64,000 nucleotides of DNA, taken from NCBI GenBank assembly GCA_030323885.1, contig CM059190.1, positions 103,705,856 to 103,769,855 of the forward strand. The letters run 5' to 3'. The translations under genes and the position numbers were made by a program. This document shows positions 11,047-20,558 of this stretch, piece after piece (position 1 is the stretch's first letter; every line of letters begins with the position of its first letter). This stretch comes from Branchipolynoe longqiensis. Lineage: Eukaryota > Annelida > Polychaeta > Phyllodocida > Polynoidae. The notes below the pieces were generated by a model. The model worked only from the letters and a program-made list of their open reading frames with translations. It made no database searches and was not told the origin of the DNA.

Positions 11047-11571
11047 TATATGTAAGATTAAAATGGTCAGATCTATTAGATGCACAACGAAGCACACACT
11101 TGCAGGGTTCAGCCGTCGATAGCAAGTAACCTCAAATACCATCGACATCAGTCCTGAGAGATCTGCGATCGCACTAAGTGCCTACTGAACTACTTAAGGT
11201 GCAGAGACACTCACCAGCGCAGCTGTAATTATTGGCAAACTTTCCTCACACAGTGCTGAGAGATCTGCAATCACTCTAACTCTAAGCGCACATTAAGCCA
11301 TCGGTGCAGTAATCATGCCCAATTTTCGCCATCCATGTGAGGCGTCTTTGTCTGTATCCTTGTTCGGAAATTCATAAAAACTTATCGGAATAACACTTTC
11401 TTGACCTGATCAACTTATGCATCCAGACACGCGCACACACAATGGTAAAGCTTAGCCCCCGCTAGAACTCTGCTAGGATCGGTTGTGCAACTGACCTCGT
11501 TTTCGAATCAAGACGCCACGAGTGTGGAATCAGTCAATTCACACTAAAATCACGTGACCTGCAGGGCCCGT
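11047..11571. other. unannotated stretch with a weak internal duplication
   Basis: CTGAGAGATCTGCGATCGCA (11153) recurs as CTGAGAGATCTGCAATCACT (11261), suggesting a roughly 108-bp degenerate tandem duplication. No gene recognised. Confidence 0.45.
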
Positions 11572-12319
11572 ATGCAGGAGTCAGTGTTAGCGGGGTTTGG
11601 TGTTACAGCCTATTACCGATTAGCTATCGCCGATGTCAGGAACTGTGTCAAGTCGTATGCACGAGCGCGTAACACTTACATTTTAGCTAAACGTGAAATT
11701 ATCTATAGATTTGGGAAATCCCTCTGTGTCTGAACCCATATATTAGGCTTAAATCTATTAAATGCTATCATATTTAACTGAATTAAATACGCAATAAGCG
11801 AAATTTGAGCAAATTAACCCTAAATTTGAAGCAATATTAACGCTGCTTCCGTAACGGCGGCGATATTAATGTTTATATTTTCGAATCGACGAGCGTAAAC
11901 TAAACAAATCGCTAATACATTGTCACCAATGCGTAAACGTCGGCCAGTATGGATGTCGACGTCGACGCGGCGGTCGCGACGGCGGCGATTTGTTTACTTT
12001 ACATTCGTCGATTCGAAAATATAAGTATTAATATCTCCGCAATTACGGGGGCAGCGTTAATATTGCTTCGAATTTAGGGTTAAATTGATAAAATTTCACT
12101 TATTGCGTATGTAATTCTGTTAAATATGACAGCATTGAATAGATTTGGGCCTAATAAACTCGGTAAACCTGATATTTTTTAGGGTTAAGGTAACACTGGT
12201 TAAGCCTTTGGTGTTAGGCCTAACACTGACTCGTGCATACCATTTTTTCGCCGCTAACCCGGAATTCCCGACAAACACCGTTTTGCCTCGCTAACACTGA
12301 CTCCTGCATACGGCCCCTG
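11572..12319. mobile_element. family B foldback element, copy 1
   Basis: The termini are CAGGGCCCGTATGCAGGAGT and its inverse ACTCCTGCATACGGCCCCTG. Long inner arms also pair: about 11745-11905 is an imperfect reverse complement of about 11985-12140 (shared words AATATTAACGCTGC, TTTAGGGTTAA and ACGCAATAAG). The centre is CG-rich (GTCGACGTCGACGCGGCGG). Copy 2 is at 53240-53978. It is non-coding and non-autonomous; superfamily unknown. Confidence 0.7.
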
Positions 12320-12382
12320 TTTTGGGATAATCGAAACGGAAAGGGTCACGTTGTTGTGGTGAGGCCGTGCAGCCAGCCACAT

Positions 12383-12569
12383 GGTTGGTTGGTTGTTGGA
12401 GTTTTACGCCCTGGCAACATATCTGGACGGGTGCCGACTTGTGACAGTACACACTCATGCCAACTTTATAGTGCTGACCCACTGAAAGACCGGGATCTGA
12501 TATCCCACTCAGTCACATTATCCTGACACCGAGCCAACCAGTCCTTGCCCTATCCCAATAATGCCGGGC
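12383..12569 (-). mobile_element. S1 SINE 3' half, minus arm of an inverted pair
   Basis: Read in inverse, this is the S1 body from GGGCAAGGACTGG to the 3' end AAACTCCAACAACC. It stops at the body and meets an oppositely oriented S1 fragment. Confidence 0.75.
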
Positions 12570-12668
12570 GCCTATAAAGTCGTTATGAGTGCGCACTGTC
12601 ACAAGTTGGTACCCATCCTGACATGACCTTAGATGTTGCCAGGATGTAAAACTCCAACAATCAATCCA
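12570..12668 (+). mobile_element. S1 SINE 3' end, plus arm of an inverted pair
   Basis: TATAAAGTCGTTATGAGTGC to AAAACTCCAACAATC is the last 100 bp of S1. It pairs with 12383-12480, so the two arms could fold back. Confidence 0.75.
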
Positions 12669-13241
12669 ACCCTGTCATGAGTGTAAATGTTATACATCTG
12701 CGTAACTACTTGCACCAAGTTTGCCTCACACAACACAATCACTCGTTGTACATTGAGGTAAATTTGCCCTAATTTGTGCACGTTCATGCCAGACAAAGAC
12801 CCTATTAGACGGCTCACTCCCTATCTCTCCCATGGTAATGTAAATTTCGCAGTGCCACCCTGTGGTGGGTTTGATCAGCCCGGCTGCTGGTTGGTGTTTC
12901 AGATGTAAACACATACAATTATATTATACATGAGATAGGTAAGTATGAATACACATCAATATGAAATTGCTATGAACAAATACACATCATCATCAGCATC
13001 ATCATCATCATCATTGCCATCATCACACATTTTTCACATTCATATATACATTTATACATATAATATAGCACCTGTTTAACCAAGAGAACAGCCAGCACGC
13101 CAAGTGGTGGGGTTGATCATTTTGATTACACAGTACAGGCTGAGTGAGCCGTCTTAGTATTATTGGGTCTTTGTGCCAGATCATTATAGAGCACATTGAC
13201 ACAATCATAGCAAATATCGCACACTAAACAATAGCGATATG
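12669..13241. other. unannotated AT-rich stretch
   Basis: It holds a short (CAT)n tract near 12985-13022. The word CCACCCTGTGGTGGGTTTGATCA (12854) and GCCAAGTGGTGGGGTTGATCA (13099) suggest a weak inverted/direct repeat pair. No gene seen. Confidence 0.45.
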
Positions 13242-13417
13242 CAGTAAAACCTCTCTAACCGACCACTTCCACAGATCGACCACTCCCCTATATCGATCGC
13301 TTTATTTGGTTCCCAAACGATCACCCATACAATGAAAAACTCCCTAAACCAACCACCTCCCTAAATGGACCATTTAAAGTCGGTCCGATGGTCGGTCGAT
13401 TTAGAGAGGTTTTACTG
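13242..13417 (+). mobile_element. CAGTAAAACCTC palindromic MITE, copy 1
   Basis: It starts CAGTAAAACCTCTCTAA and ends TTAGAGAGGTTTTACTG, with internal GACCGACTTTAA/GGTCCATTTAGGGAGG-type words. CAGT-starting termini with this form resemble Tigger/pogo-type (Tc1-mariner) elements. No transposase. Confidence 0.6.
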
Positions 13418-13432
13418 TGCAGTACTATTACT

Positions 13433-13609
13433 ATTAAAACCTCTCTAAATCGACCGACCATGGGACCGACTTTAAGTGGTCCATTTAGGGAGGTGGTCGG
13501 TTTCGGGAGTTAGAATATGGTTACAATGGTATTGCTGGGACCCAAATAAAATGAGCGATATAAGGGAGTGGTCGATCTGTGGAGGTGATCGGTTAGAGAG
13601 GTTTTACTG
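13433..13609 (-). mobile_element. CAGTAAAACCTC palindromic MITE, copy 2 (inverted)
   Basis: This is the same 177-bp unit in the opposite orientation only 15 bp away, so the two copies form a potential 370-bp hairpin. Confidence 0.6.
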
Positions 13610-13620
13610 TATATGTACTA

Positions 13621-13790
13621 TAATATATGTGTGTCATGTATTATGCGATATGAATAGCGAATCTTATCCTTCATCCATAGTGTGTATCTACTTACACATA
13701 TACCGTAATATATGTGTGTCATGTATTATGCGATATGAATAGCGAATCTTATCCTTCATCCATAGTGTGTATCTACTTACACATATACCG
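13621..13790. repeat. 85-bp perfect tandem duplication
   Basis: 13621-13705 and 13706-13790 are identical or nearly so (TAATATATGTGTGTCATG at the start of each). Non-coding and probably recent. Confidence 0.85.
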
Positions 13791-14062
13791 TATTTACTCG
13801 AATAAAAGTCGATCTTATATAAAAGTCCACCTACTAATAGTACTATATTTTGGAGAGAGAAACATTTCCCCAATTGGAAGCCAGGGGGCGCTCTTACCGA
13901 TTCGGCCATCCCGTCCAGCCCCCCCCCCCCCCAAACACATATATATTGACCCCTATTATGTATTTATATCTACAAATTTTAACCAGACTGGTAGTTGACA
14001 GGAAATCCCCTAGGTGGCGGTAGTGGCACAGACAAGTCGGAACGGAAAAAGTCCAGTGAACT

Positions 14063-14372
14063 AGATGGTTGGATGGTTGTTGGAGTTTTATGTCCGGGCA
14101 GCATCTAAGGTCACAACAGGACGGGTACCGACTTGTGACAGTGCGCACTCATGGTGACTGTATAGTACTGCCCGATTGGGAGACCAGGCCGTCAGCACCA
14201 TGACATGATATCCCACTCAATCACATTATCCTGACACTGCGTCAACCAGTCATTGCCCTATCCTAATAATGCCGAGCGCCTGGCTAGGAAGCGACAAGTC
14301 TCAATTCTTAAGTCATTGGTTTGACCTGACCGGGGTTCGAATCCGTGTGTTCGAATACCAAGATCTACCAAA
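14063..14372 (-). mobile_element. S1 SINE
   Basis: The inverse sequence shows the S1 B-box region (GGTTCGAAnnC), the body and the 3' end CTCCAACAACCATCC. The 5' head is partly degraded. Confidence 0.75.
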
Positions 14373-14474
14373 GCGGCAGTGAACTAGTAGAAGATGGTAC
14401 AGACGCAGGAGGATAGACAAAATAATAGTAGAATCCTAGATATGTGAATACCTTTGTTATTCATATTCGCACAA

Positions 14475-15034
14475 TATGTTTACACGGGCGATTTAAAACG
14501 CCTCATATAAAACTACTTGCCTAGATCGATTCACATTTGCCGTGTAAACTCGACTCTGAGGCGTTTTAGGGCTGAATCGATTCATATAAATCGGTACATG
14601 TAAACCACCTCGCGAGGTAGTATAGATGAAGCGATTCAGCTGGTTCCCGGGCGGCGATAGTGTAAAATAGTGGTGCTCGCCGGCTACAGGCTCAGCTGTA
14701 ACTAATCGCTGGTGCCCGGCAGTGTTAGGGCCCGATTAGGCCGAAATCTAGTGAATGCGATCATATTTAACAGAATTACATACTCAAATAATGAAATTTA
14801 ATTAAATTAACCTTAAATTCCAAGCGATATTAACGTAGCAGCTACATCGGCGTCGAATCGACGAGTGTAAACTAAACAAATAGCAGTGCTCACCGGCTAC
14901 AGGTGCACCACTAAGGCTGCTGGTTCCCAGTCGCCGAGACACTTTAAAACTCGCTCGTGTAAACGCGCCACTACATCGCTTCATATAAATCGATTTGCCT
15001 AAATCGCTTCACAATTGCCCGTGTAAACACGGCT
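14475..15034. mobile_element. family A element, copy 2, with replaced core
   Basis: The outer parts match copy 1 (TGTTTACACGGGCGATTTAA at the left, GCCCGTGTAAACACGGCT at the right). From about 14645 to 14955 the core is foreign. It holds family B words (AATCGACGAGTGTAAACTAA, GATCATATTTAACAG) and a repeated GCTGGTTCCC/CACCGGCTACAGG motif, so a deleted family B derivative seems to sit inside. Confidence 0.65.
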
Positions 15035-15167
15035 ATATATATCCCATAAATATGTACTTTTAAATTTATTATGTGGATATAAATAACGATGACAAGTAAT
15101 GACTTGCTCTGCCTACTTCATTACGTTAACCACGCTCACTGGTATTAATAATAACCACACAAACAAG

Positions 15168-15402
15168 ACGGGATTGCTGAATGAGTTAGAGCGTCCGTCT
15201 CTCGTGTTGGTAGATCGTTGGATTGTGTGTTTGAACCCTGGTCGAGTCCAACCAATGAATTAAAAATTGATACTTGTCGCTTCCTAGCCTTGCGCTCGGC
15301 ATTCTTAGGATAGGGCAAGGAGCCGTAGAATGAGGAAGACCAATGGTCCGCGATTGAAATTCCCCCGGCTTAATCAACGAATGTACCAAAAATACAAACA
15401 AA
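15168..15402 (+). mobile_element. S1b SINE, full length
   Basis: The head GGGATTGCTGAATGAGTTAG, the B box GTTTGAACCCTGG and the body to GGGCAAGGAGC are followed by the alternative tail with CCGCGATTGAAATTC and AATCAACGAATGTACC. Same subfamily as 10058-10276. Confidence 0.7.
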
Positions 15403-15421
15403 CAGAAAACACAGTGTACAA

Positions 15422-15475
15422 AGAGCCCTTCCTGATATGGCCTTAGATGTTATTAGGACATAAAACTACAACAAA
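15422..15475 (+). mobile_element. S1 SINE 3'-tail fragment
   Basis: CCTGATATGGCCTTAGATGT through AGGACATAAAAC matches only the last 55 bp of S1. Confidence 0.65.
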
Positions 15476-15565
15476 GAACCCGACCTACATACACTCGGTG
15501 AGGGGTTCCCGCTGTACCCATTATATGCATAGTGTCATATAAGTAGTGCCATGTCGGCTGCCTGC

Positions 15566-16152
15566 GTGCACCCCCCCCCCCCCCCCCATACTCCCACCCC
15601 ACCACACCCCATCACCCACTCACCACACCCAGCCACCACCCTACACCGCCATCCTCCCCCCCCCCCCCCCATACCCACATGGCACACTTCGTAGAGGGGG
15701 AGGAGGGGAAATAGGGGAGGGGGAGGGGGAGGGGGAGGGGGAGGGGGAGGGGAGGACGGGAGGGGAGGGGAGGGGGATACTGAGACAGTCCACTGGTGCC
15801 AGCACCACTGGTACCAGCACCACTGGTACCAGCACCACTGGTACCAGCACCACTGGTACCAGCACCACTGGTACCAGCACCACTTGTACCAGCACCACTG
15901 GTACCAACACCACTAGTACCAGCACCACTGGTGCCAGCACCACTGGTACCAGCACCACTGGTACCATCACCTCTTGTACCAGCACCACTGGTATCAGTAC
16001 CACTGGTACCAGCATCACTGGTACCAATCAGTACCACTGGTAGTGGTACCATCATTAGGGTACCACCAGCACTGATATTAGCACCGGTACCAGTATTAGG
16101 GTATCAATACCACCAGATACCACCAGATACCACCAGATACCACCAGATACCA
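15566..16152. repeat. poly-C/GGGGGA tracts, 15-bp minisatellite and decamer array
   Basis: C tracts (15571-15588, 15656-15670) and a GGGGGA array (15700-15780) precede a 15-bp minisatellite AGCACCACTGGTACC (15793-16050; period divisible by 3, hence the long open frames on both strands). Then comes ATACCACCAG repeated four to five times (16105-16152). Confidence 0.9.
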
Positions 16153-16254
16153 GTCTTAAATGGAAAATAGAGGGGGAGAGAAGGAGGTGAGGGGCGAACA
16201 AAGGCAACGGTACCGGCATTGGCTGGGCGTGGGGCACAAGGAGCCGGAGAGGTG

Positions 16255-16487
16255 GGGTGGGGAGGCGGGCTGGCGGGGAGGCGGGGAGGCGGGGAGGCGG
16301 GGAGGCGGGGACGCAGGGAGGCGGGGAGGCGGGCTGTATCGGCGGTGTGTACCGGACTCACGGACACAGGGCCGGGGACACGCGAGTGTTGTGTACCGGG
16401 GGCGGGGTGCAGGGTGCAGGGTGCAGGGTGCAGGGTGCAGGGTGCAGGGTGCAGGGTGCAGGGTGCAGGGTGCAGGGTGCAGGGTTT
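16255..16487. repeat. GGCGGGGA and GGGTGCA arrays
   Basis: GGCGGGGA steps at 16258-16335 and about eleven copies of the heptamer GGGTGCA at 16409-16487. Open frames here are repeat artefacts. Confidence 0.9.
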
Positions 16488-16560
16488 CAAACCCCGCCCC
16501 CTGCGCCCCCCCCCCTCCTGACGCACAACCCTACAGGAGGTCCGCTAACCACTCACCTGC

Positions 16561-16674
16561 CATGCCCTCCAGCATGCTCTTGTTAATTGTGTTAAATGTC
16601 GTCTGCTTGTCAGTTATGTCGGCACGTGAAACATTAGAGCATTTGTTTAATTTATTTAACTATTATTTCATGTG
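16561..16674 (+). CDS. possible 37-residue secreted peptide or first exon
   Basis: An ATG at 16561 opens a 37-codon frame ending in TGA at 16672-16674. Residues 4-20 are strongly hydrophobic (SMLLLIVLNVVCLSVM) and are followed by SA-RE, which resembles a signal-peptide cleavage context, then a short tail LEHLFNLFNYYFM. This is the only short frame outside repeats that looks like a secretion signal. Upstream is the GGGTGCA array and a C-rich block; downstream there is no further coding frame. It could be a first exon, a short peptide gene or chance. There is no homologue that I recognise and no promoter evidence. Confidence 0.15.
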
Positions 16675-16724
16675 ATAGAGTCTATATCCAAACGGAAATA
16701 AAATAAGGACAATCTTAAGTTGCC

Positions 16725-16890
16725 TACTCCCACGGTTTTGAGTTTATGTCATTATTTTAGATAAATATATTAGGTTAATCGTTAGAATCTGTTTTACTTT
16801 AGTTTGAAGTAACTTAAATCTAGTATAATGGTTAACTTATGGGATATTTGAAGTGTAACCAAACAAAATTAATGTTGCATGCTTATTATA
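16725..16890 (-). mobile_element. family C fragment
   Basis: In inverse orientation it aligns with the right half of family C (TTTGAGTTTnTGTCA, AGATAAATATATTAGG, TTTACTTTAGTTTGAAG). Confidence 0.55.
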
Positions 16891-16969
16891 ATATGCGAAT
16901 GTTATTTATATATGTATATCCAAAATTCAAAGTTCATTGCTTAATCGTTGAATATAAACGAATCCCGAG

Positions 16970-17190
16970 ATATGTGTGATGTATAACGTATTATGCGAGT
17001 ATAAAAATACATAAGGGAATATTAGTTATTGTTATTGTTATCCTCTGTCAGATACGACAATTTACCGGTGGCGCCATCTCGCCCACCTCACCTCCCCGGG
17101 ATGTTGACCAGTGTCAGTCGCATCGGAGGATTTATATGTGATGTATAAAGTTATAACACATTTTCAAGTATAAATATTTGGAGGGGAATA
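16970..17190 (+). repeat. repeat family D, copy 1
   Basis: It starts TGTGATGTATAACGTATTAT followed by GCGAGTATAAAA, contains GTTGACCAGTGTCAGTCGCA, and ends with a second diverged copy of the starting motif (17133-17175). The reverse complement of this unit is found at 51750-51935, and a diverged relative at 30480-30660. Confidence 0.55.
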
Positions 17191-17415
17191 CATGATATCT
17201 ATCCTCCTGACCTGACGCATTGGTGTAGTACCCCCCTCCCATGGGTGGTGTTTATAACCCCCCCCCCCCCACCGCACCCTGTGTCACTCACAATTAAATA
17301 TTGATAGTACAGTAGTAAATACCTTGCTGAATGCTCAGTTTTACCAGGATAGTAGGATATGGCAAACAACAATGAAAAGGGGAAAACCAATTTCAGCAAC
17401 TGAAATTTCTCCCAC

Positions 17416-17769
17416 TTAAAGCTGCATAGTCCGATGAAGTCATCAAATTTTCAAAACCAAAGCAAGGATCTAAATTTGATTCTACATCTATAGCTTAGAT
17501 ACTGATGCGCTTATTAAGCATTTGTCACCACATAGAAGGGAATAGTGAGGCAATTGAATAGATCATGTTACGGCAGAATGCTATGGTGTCAGAGTTTTGG
17601 CAAGCTTGCCAAAATTAATTTTGCATGGTTGCATTTCAAATATCTCAAAAGTTAGCCACTTAAAATAAAAGTTACATCAGGCTAAAGTAAGGAACATTAT
17701 AACGATCAACCTAATGTATTTATCTCAGAAAATTTCTGAAACTCAAAACCATCGGACTATGCAACTTTC
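17416..17769 (+). mobile_element. family C inverted-repeat element, full copy 1
   Basis: It begins TTAAAGCTGCATAGTCCGAT and ends CCATCGGACTATGCAACTTT. About 354 bp, AT-rich, non-coding. Collinear with 27170-27523 and 52603-52948 over its whole length. Superfamily unassigned. Confidence 0.75.
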
Positions 17770-17949
17770 ATCAACGAATATTAAAGGAAATACTACATAT
17801 TTATTTATATAATATAATATAACATGAGTTTTATTTAATCATCCAATACGGTATGTTGGATTTGGTCATTTTAATTATATGTGCTCTATAATCTATTATG
17901 TGGTATGCAGCTATTGTAGGTATTGCAACACCTCAGGGAGGTTGACGCC

Positions 17950-18238
17950 CCTGCCCTGCAGAGTTGTAAACCACTGCCTTGTGGTACAGGTTCTTGACAG
18001 AACCAAAGGCTAAGGGAGCAAACCCTAAACAGAAAACCATGTCACTGTGGGAGCATTAAGGGCAGTTGATGTATGGAACTCCCAACATCTCCCGACAAGC
18101 CACTGCAGGGACAAATAGTTTTGCGCCTGTCTTGACATGTTCTTGCCAGTGTGAAACCTCTATTTGCTCCCCGAGAGAGTGCCGCTGGTAACTTGCAAAA
18201 GCCAGCAGCACTTTAACACTTTTACAGGCAGCTTTCAT
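17950..18238 (-). pseudogene. unrecognised protein remnant
   Basis: On the minus strand a frame of 60 codons (18238 to 18056; includes SHWQEHVKTGAKLF and CREMLGVPYINCP) stops at TAA, then continues in the same frame for about 35 more codons (CSHSDMVFCLGF, SVKNLYHKAVVYNSAGQG) before TGA near 17950. The residue composition is ordinary protein, not repeat-like, and the frame is kept across the stop, so I read it as a decayed coding fragment of about 100 residues, probably from a mobile element or a processed gene copy. It directly abuts the LINE 3' end at 18246. I cannot name the family. Confidence 0.3.
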
Positions 18239-18245
18239 GAAATGT

Positions 18246-18428
18246 ATCTATTCTCAACTGTCTCCGGTTCAAGGATACCATCAAGAGAAACCTGAAGCTG
18301 AGAGACATTAAGACCGACTCATGGACATCACTCTCACAGCAGAGAGCTAAATGGAGAGCGGCAGTCATGTAATGGAAGCAGTCTTTATCGCATCATGACA
18401 GCATGATGATGATGATGATGATGATGAA
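18246..18428 (+). mobile_element. LINE 3' end, copy 2 (dead)
   Basis: It matches 5373-5573: TCTCAACTGTCT, then a 33-34-nt internal deletion, then the last 45 codons of the LINE frame, the stop, the short 3' UTR (AAGCAGTCTTTATCGCATCA) and a longer (GAT)n tail at 18401-18428. The tail repeat and the 5' truncation show independent retrotransposition. Confidence 0.8.
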
Positions 18429-18596
18429 TCTATTATGGGAATATAAACAAGGACACTATCTATCTTCAGTTCCCTATATTATATTATACTCACTATATCC
18501 TATCTAACTGGCCCTGTGTGTGGCAGTAGTGGCCACACTGGGTCGAATATATATATTTAGAATTGGTTAGTTTATATATATATATAGATATATATC

Positions 18597-18788
18597 CAGT
18601 AAAACTTCCCTAACCGACCACATCCACAGATCGACCACTCCCCTATAACTTATAAACTATATCGATCGCTTTATTTGGGTCCCAACAATACCATTGTATC
18701 CATATTCAAACTCCGTAACCCGACCACCTCCCTAAATGGACCACTTAAAGTCAGTCCCAAGGTCGGTCGATTTAGTGAGGTTGTACTA
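18597..18788 (+). mobile_element. CAGTAAAACCTC MITE, copy 3 (diverged)
   Basis: CAGTAAAACTTCCCTAACCG to TTTAGTGAGGTTGTACT, collinear with 13242-13417. It is flanked by TATATA runs, so a TA target duplication is possible. Confidence 0.6.
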
Positions 18789-19744
18789 TATATATATATA
18801 AGTTTAACCGTTCGGCTATTCTGCCCCCGCTTAAGGCGAGCCTAACGGGTTAATTGTATGTAATATTATGTAATAATTTCCATGTGAATTTCCTGGGCCT
18901 GCCGCGGGCTGCTGCGGCTCCTCCTCCCGTCTGTGGTTAGTCCGTCGCCGTCGGTGTCCGCCCCGCGCTAAAGGCGGACAGCCAGAGTTTCGTCTACATA
19001 CGCAATTTGCCATCGAGCGCATTTATCGGCCTAAAGTTTCCCTAATTCTATAAGTTAGGTTATTTCAACTAGCTGGCTGTCCCCTTCGCATTTCGGGGTA
19101 TTATTTATGTTACTGAATTATTCCAGAAGTATGCGTACGGCTAGGGATGCCGCCGCTGTCACTGATAATCAGTTCTAAGTTAATGTCGTTAATTTCCGCC
19201 CTAAAGTAACACTACGTTAATTCTGTTATGGTTTCGTCATTATATTCCCGCAGATGGGTTAAGTAACTGCATAAGGCTTGCTTAGGCTTAAGGCCCTTAA
19301 TTACATATAAAGCAATCGAATATCAGGTTTTCCATAGCGGTTAATCTACAGTAATACTGGAGGATAGTAAAGAATGCAAGGAACGTCCCAATCCACCTTC
19401 ACAAGAGCTCACGACTTTATTCTTACCATAACTAACAAGGATACCAGCGAAATATGTATATCTATTAAAGAAGCAGATAACTCCCTTTCCCTCCCGTATG
19501 GTTTGATTACGTTAGTTTTAGAATTTAGATAAGAAAAAGACCAAATATCGGCTGAAATGACAGAGCGTGCATAAACACGTCTGCCGGGTCAGGCCCCGAA
19601 CGCCCGACCCTCTTCCGTTGCTTAGCTAGTCGCTAAGCAATGCTTTACCCCCGCGAACCCTCGCGTGTACATGCGGGAGCAATTTGCGCGCCCGTTGGAC
19701 GAGTGCGCAAATTGCTCAAGGCGAGTAGACACGCCCACTTCATA
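18789..19744. other. unannotated stretch
   Basis: A GC-rich patch (18895-18975, CTGCGGCTCCTCCTCCCGTC) and otherwise average composition. A short inverted repeat, TTGCTTAGC/GCTAAGCAATG, is at about 19618-19643. No gene, promoter or element recognised. Confidence 0.45.
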
Positions 19745-20008
19745 TATATATTTATATGTGAAGAGTTCAGGCGCAAAACCATGTAAACACCAATCCAAAA
19801 ATGGAGAGAAACATTGGAATCAAACCTTCAAAAGGTTAATATTTTTATATTCCTACTGTTTTGGTTATTGCTCCATAAACATATGGAAAGTGGAATTGGT
19901 GAGCTTTAAACTTATTTTCATGTAAACATTCTTTATTTAAGCTCCTTTTATGGATTGGCGTGTACATGGTTTTGCGCCTGAATTCTTCATGTATATATTT
20001 ATGTGCTC
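19745..20008. mobile_element. inverted-repeat element with ~60-bp arms
   Basis: The left arm (TTCAGGCGCAAAACCATGTA then CACCAATCC) and right arm (GGATTGGCGTGTACATGG then TTTTGCGCCTGAA) are reverse complements, about 200 bp apart, with an AT-rich centre. MITE-like; single copy here. Confidence 0.6.
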
Positions 20009-20039
20009 TATAATTTATTATGGTGTAGGGAGAGAGACG

Positions 20040-20352
20040 CGCACACGCACACATAAACACTAACACATACACATACGCACACACACACACACTTAACTTG
20101 GTTCATTTGATTTTCGTTGCTCCCTTTTTCTGGGGGTGGCCTGGCGGTGGTTGTGGGAGGGGGCGGCTGACAATAAATAAGCATTCGTTAACAACAAAAA
20201 ACCCACTCACTCACCCAAGCTAGGCCTACTCTGCTCCGTGCAAAACCAACACCAACCACATGGCCCCGGCCAGGTCGCCCCCCCCCCCGCCACCCACACT
20301 CTCCAACCACAGCCGCAACCCGCTCCAGCCCCCCCCCCCCCCCCCCCCCCCC
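20040..20352. repeat. CA tract and poly-C tracts
   Basis: A (CA)n tract at 20041-20093. C runs at 20279-20289 and 20329-20352 lie in proline-coding-looking but low-complexity DNA. Confidence 0.75.
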
Positions 20353-20558
20353 CACCCCCAACCCCGTCAACGCACACAGCCGCAATAGACGGGTTCGTAA
20401 TTCCCGCCGCGCGGTGCAAAATAAACCCGTGCAAACTAAACCGGTGCGATGCACACAGTGCTGCAGATTTGCAGCAGCGCGCCAACGCGACTGAAAACTC
20501 CTCAAAAACAAAACATGGCTAATGCTAGGCCATTGAGTGCAGCAATGAAATCTGTTAA

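Noticed and set aside
19618..19643. Short hairpin as a terminator or RNA gene
   Set aside because: The stem is short, with no surrounding RNA family features.
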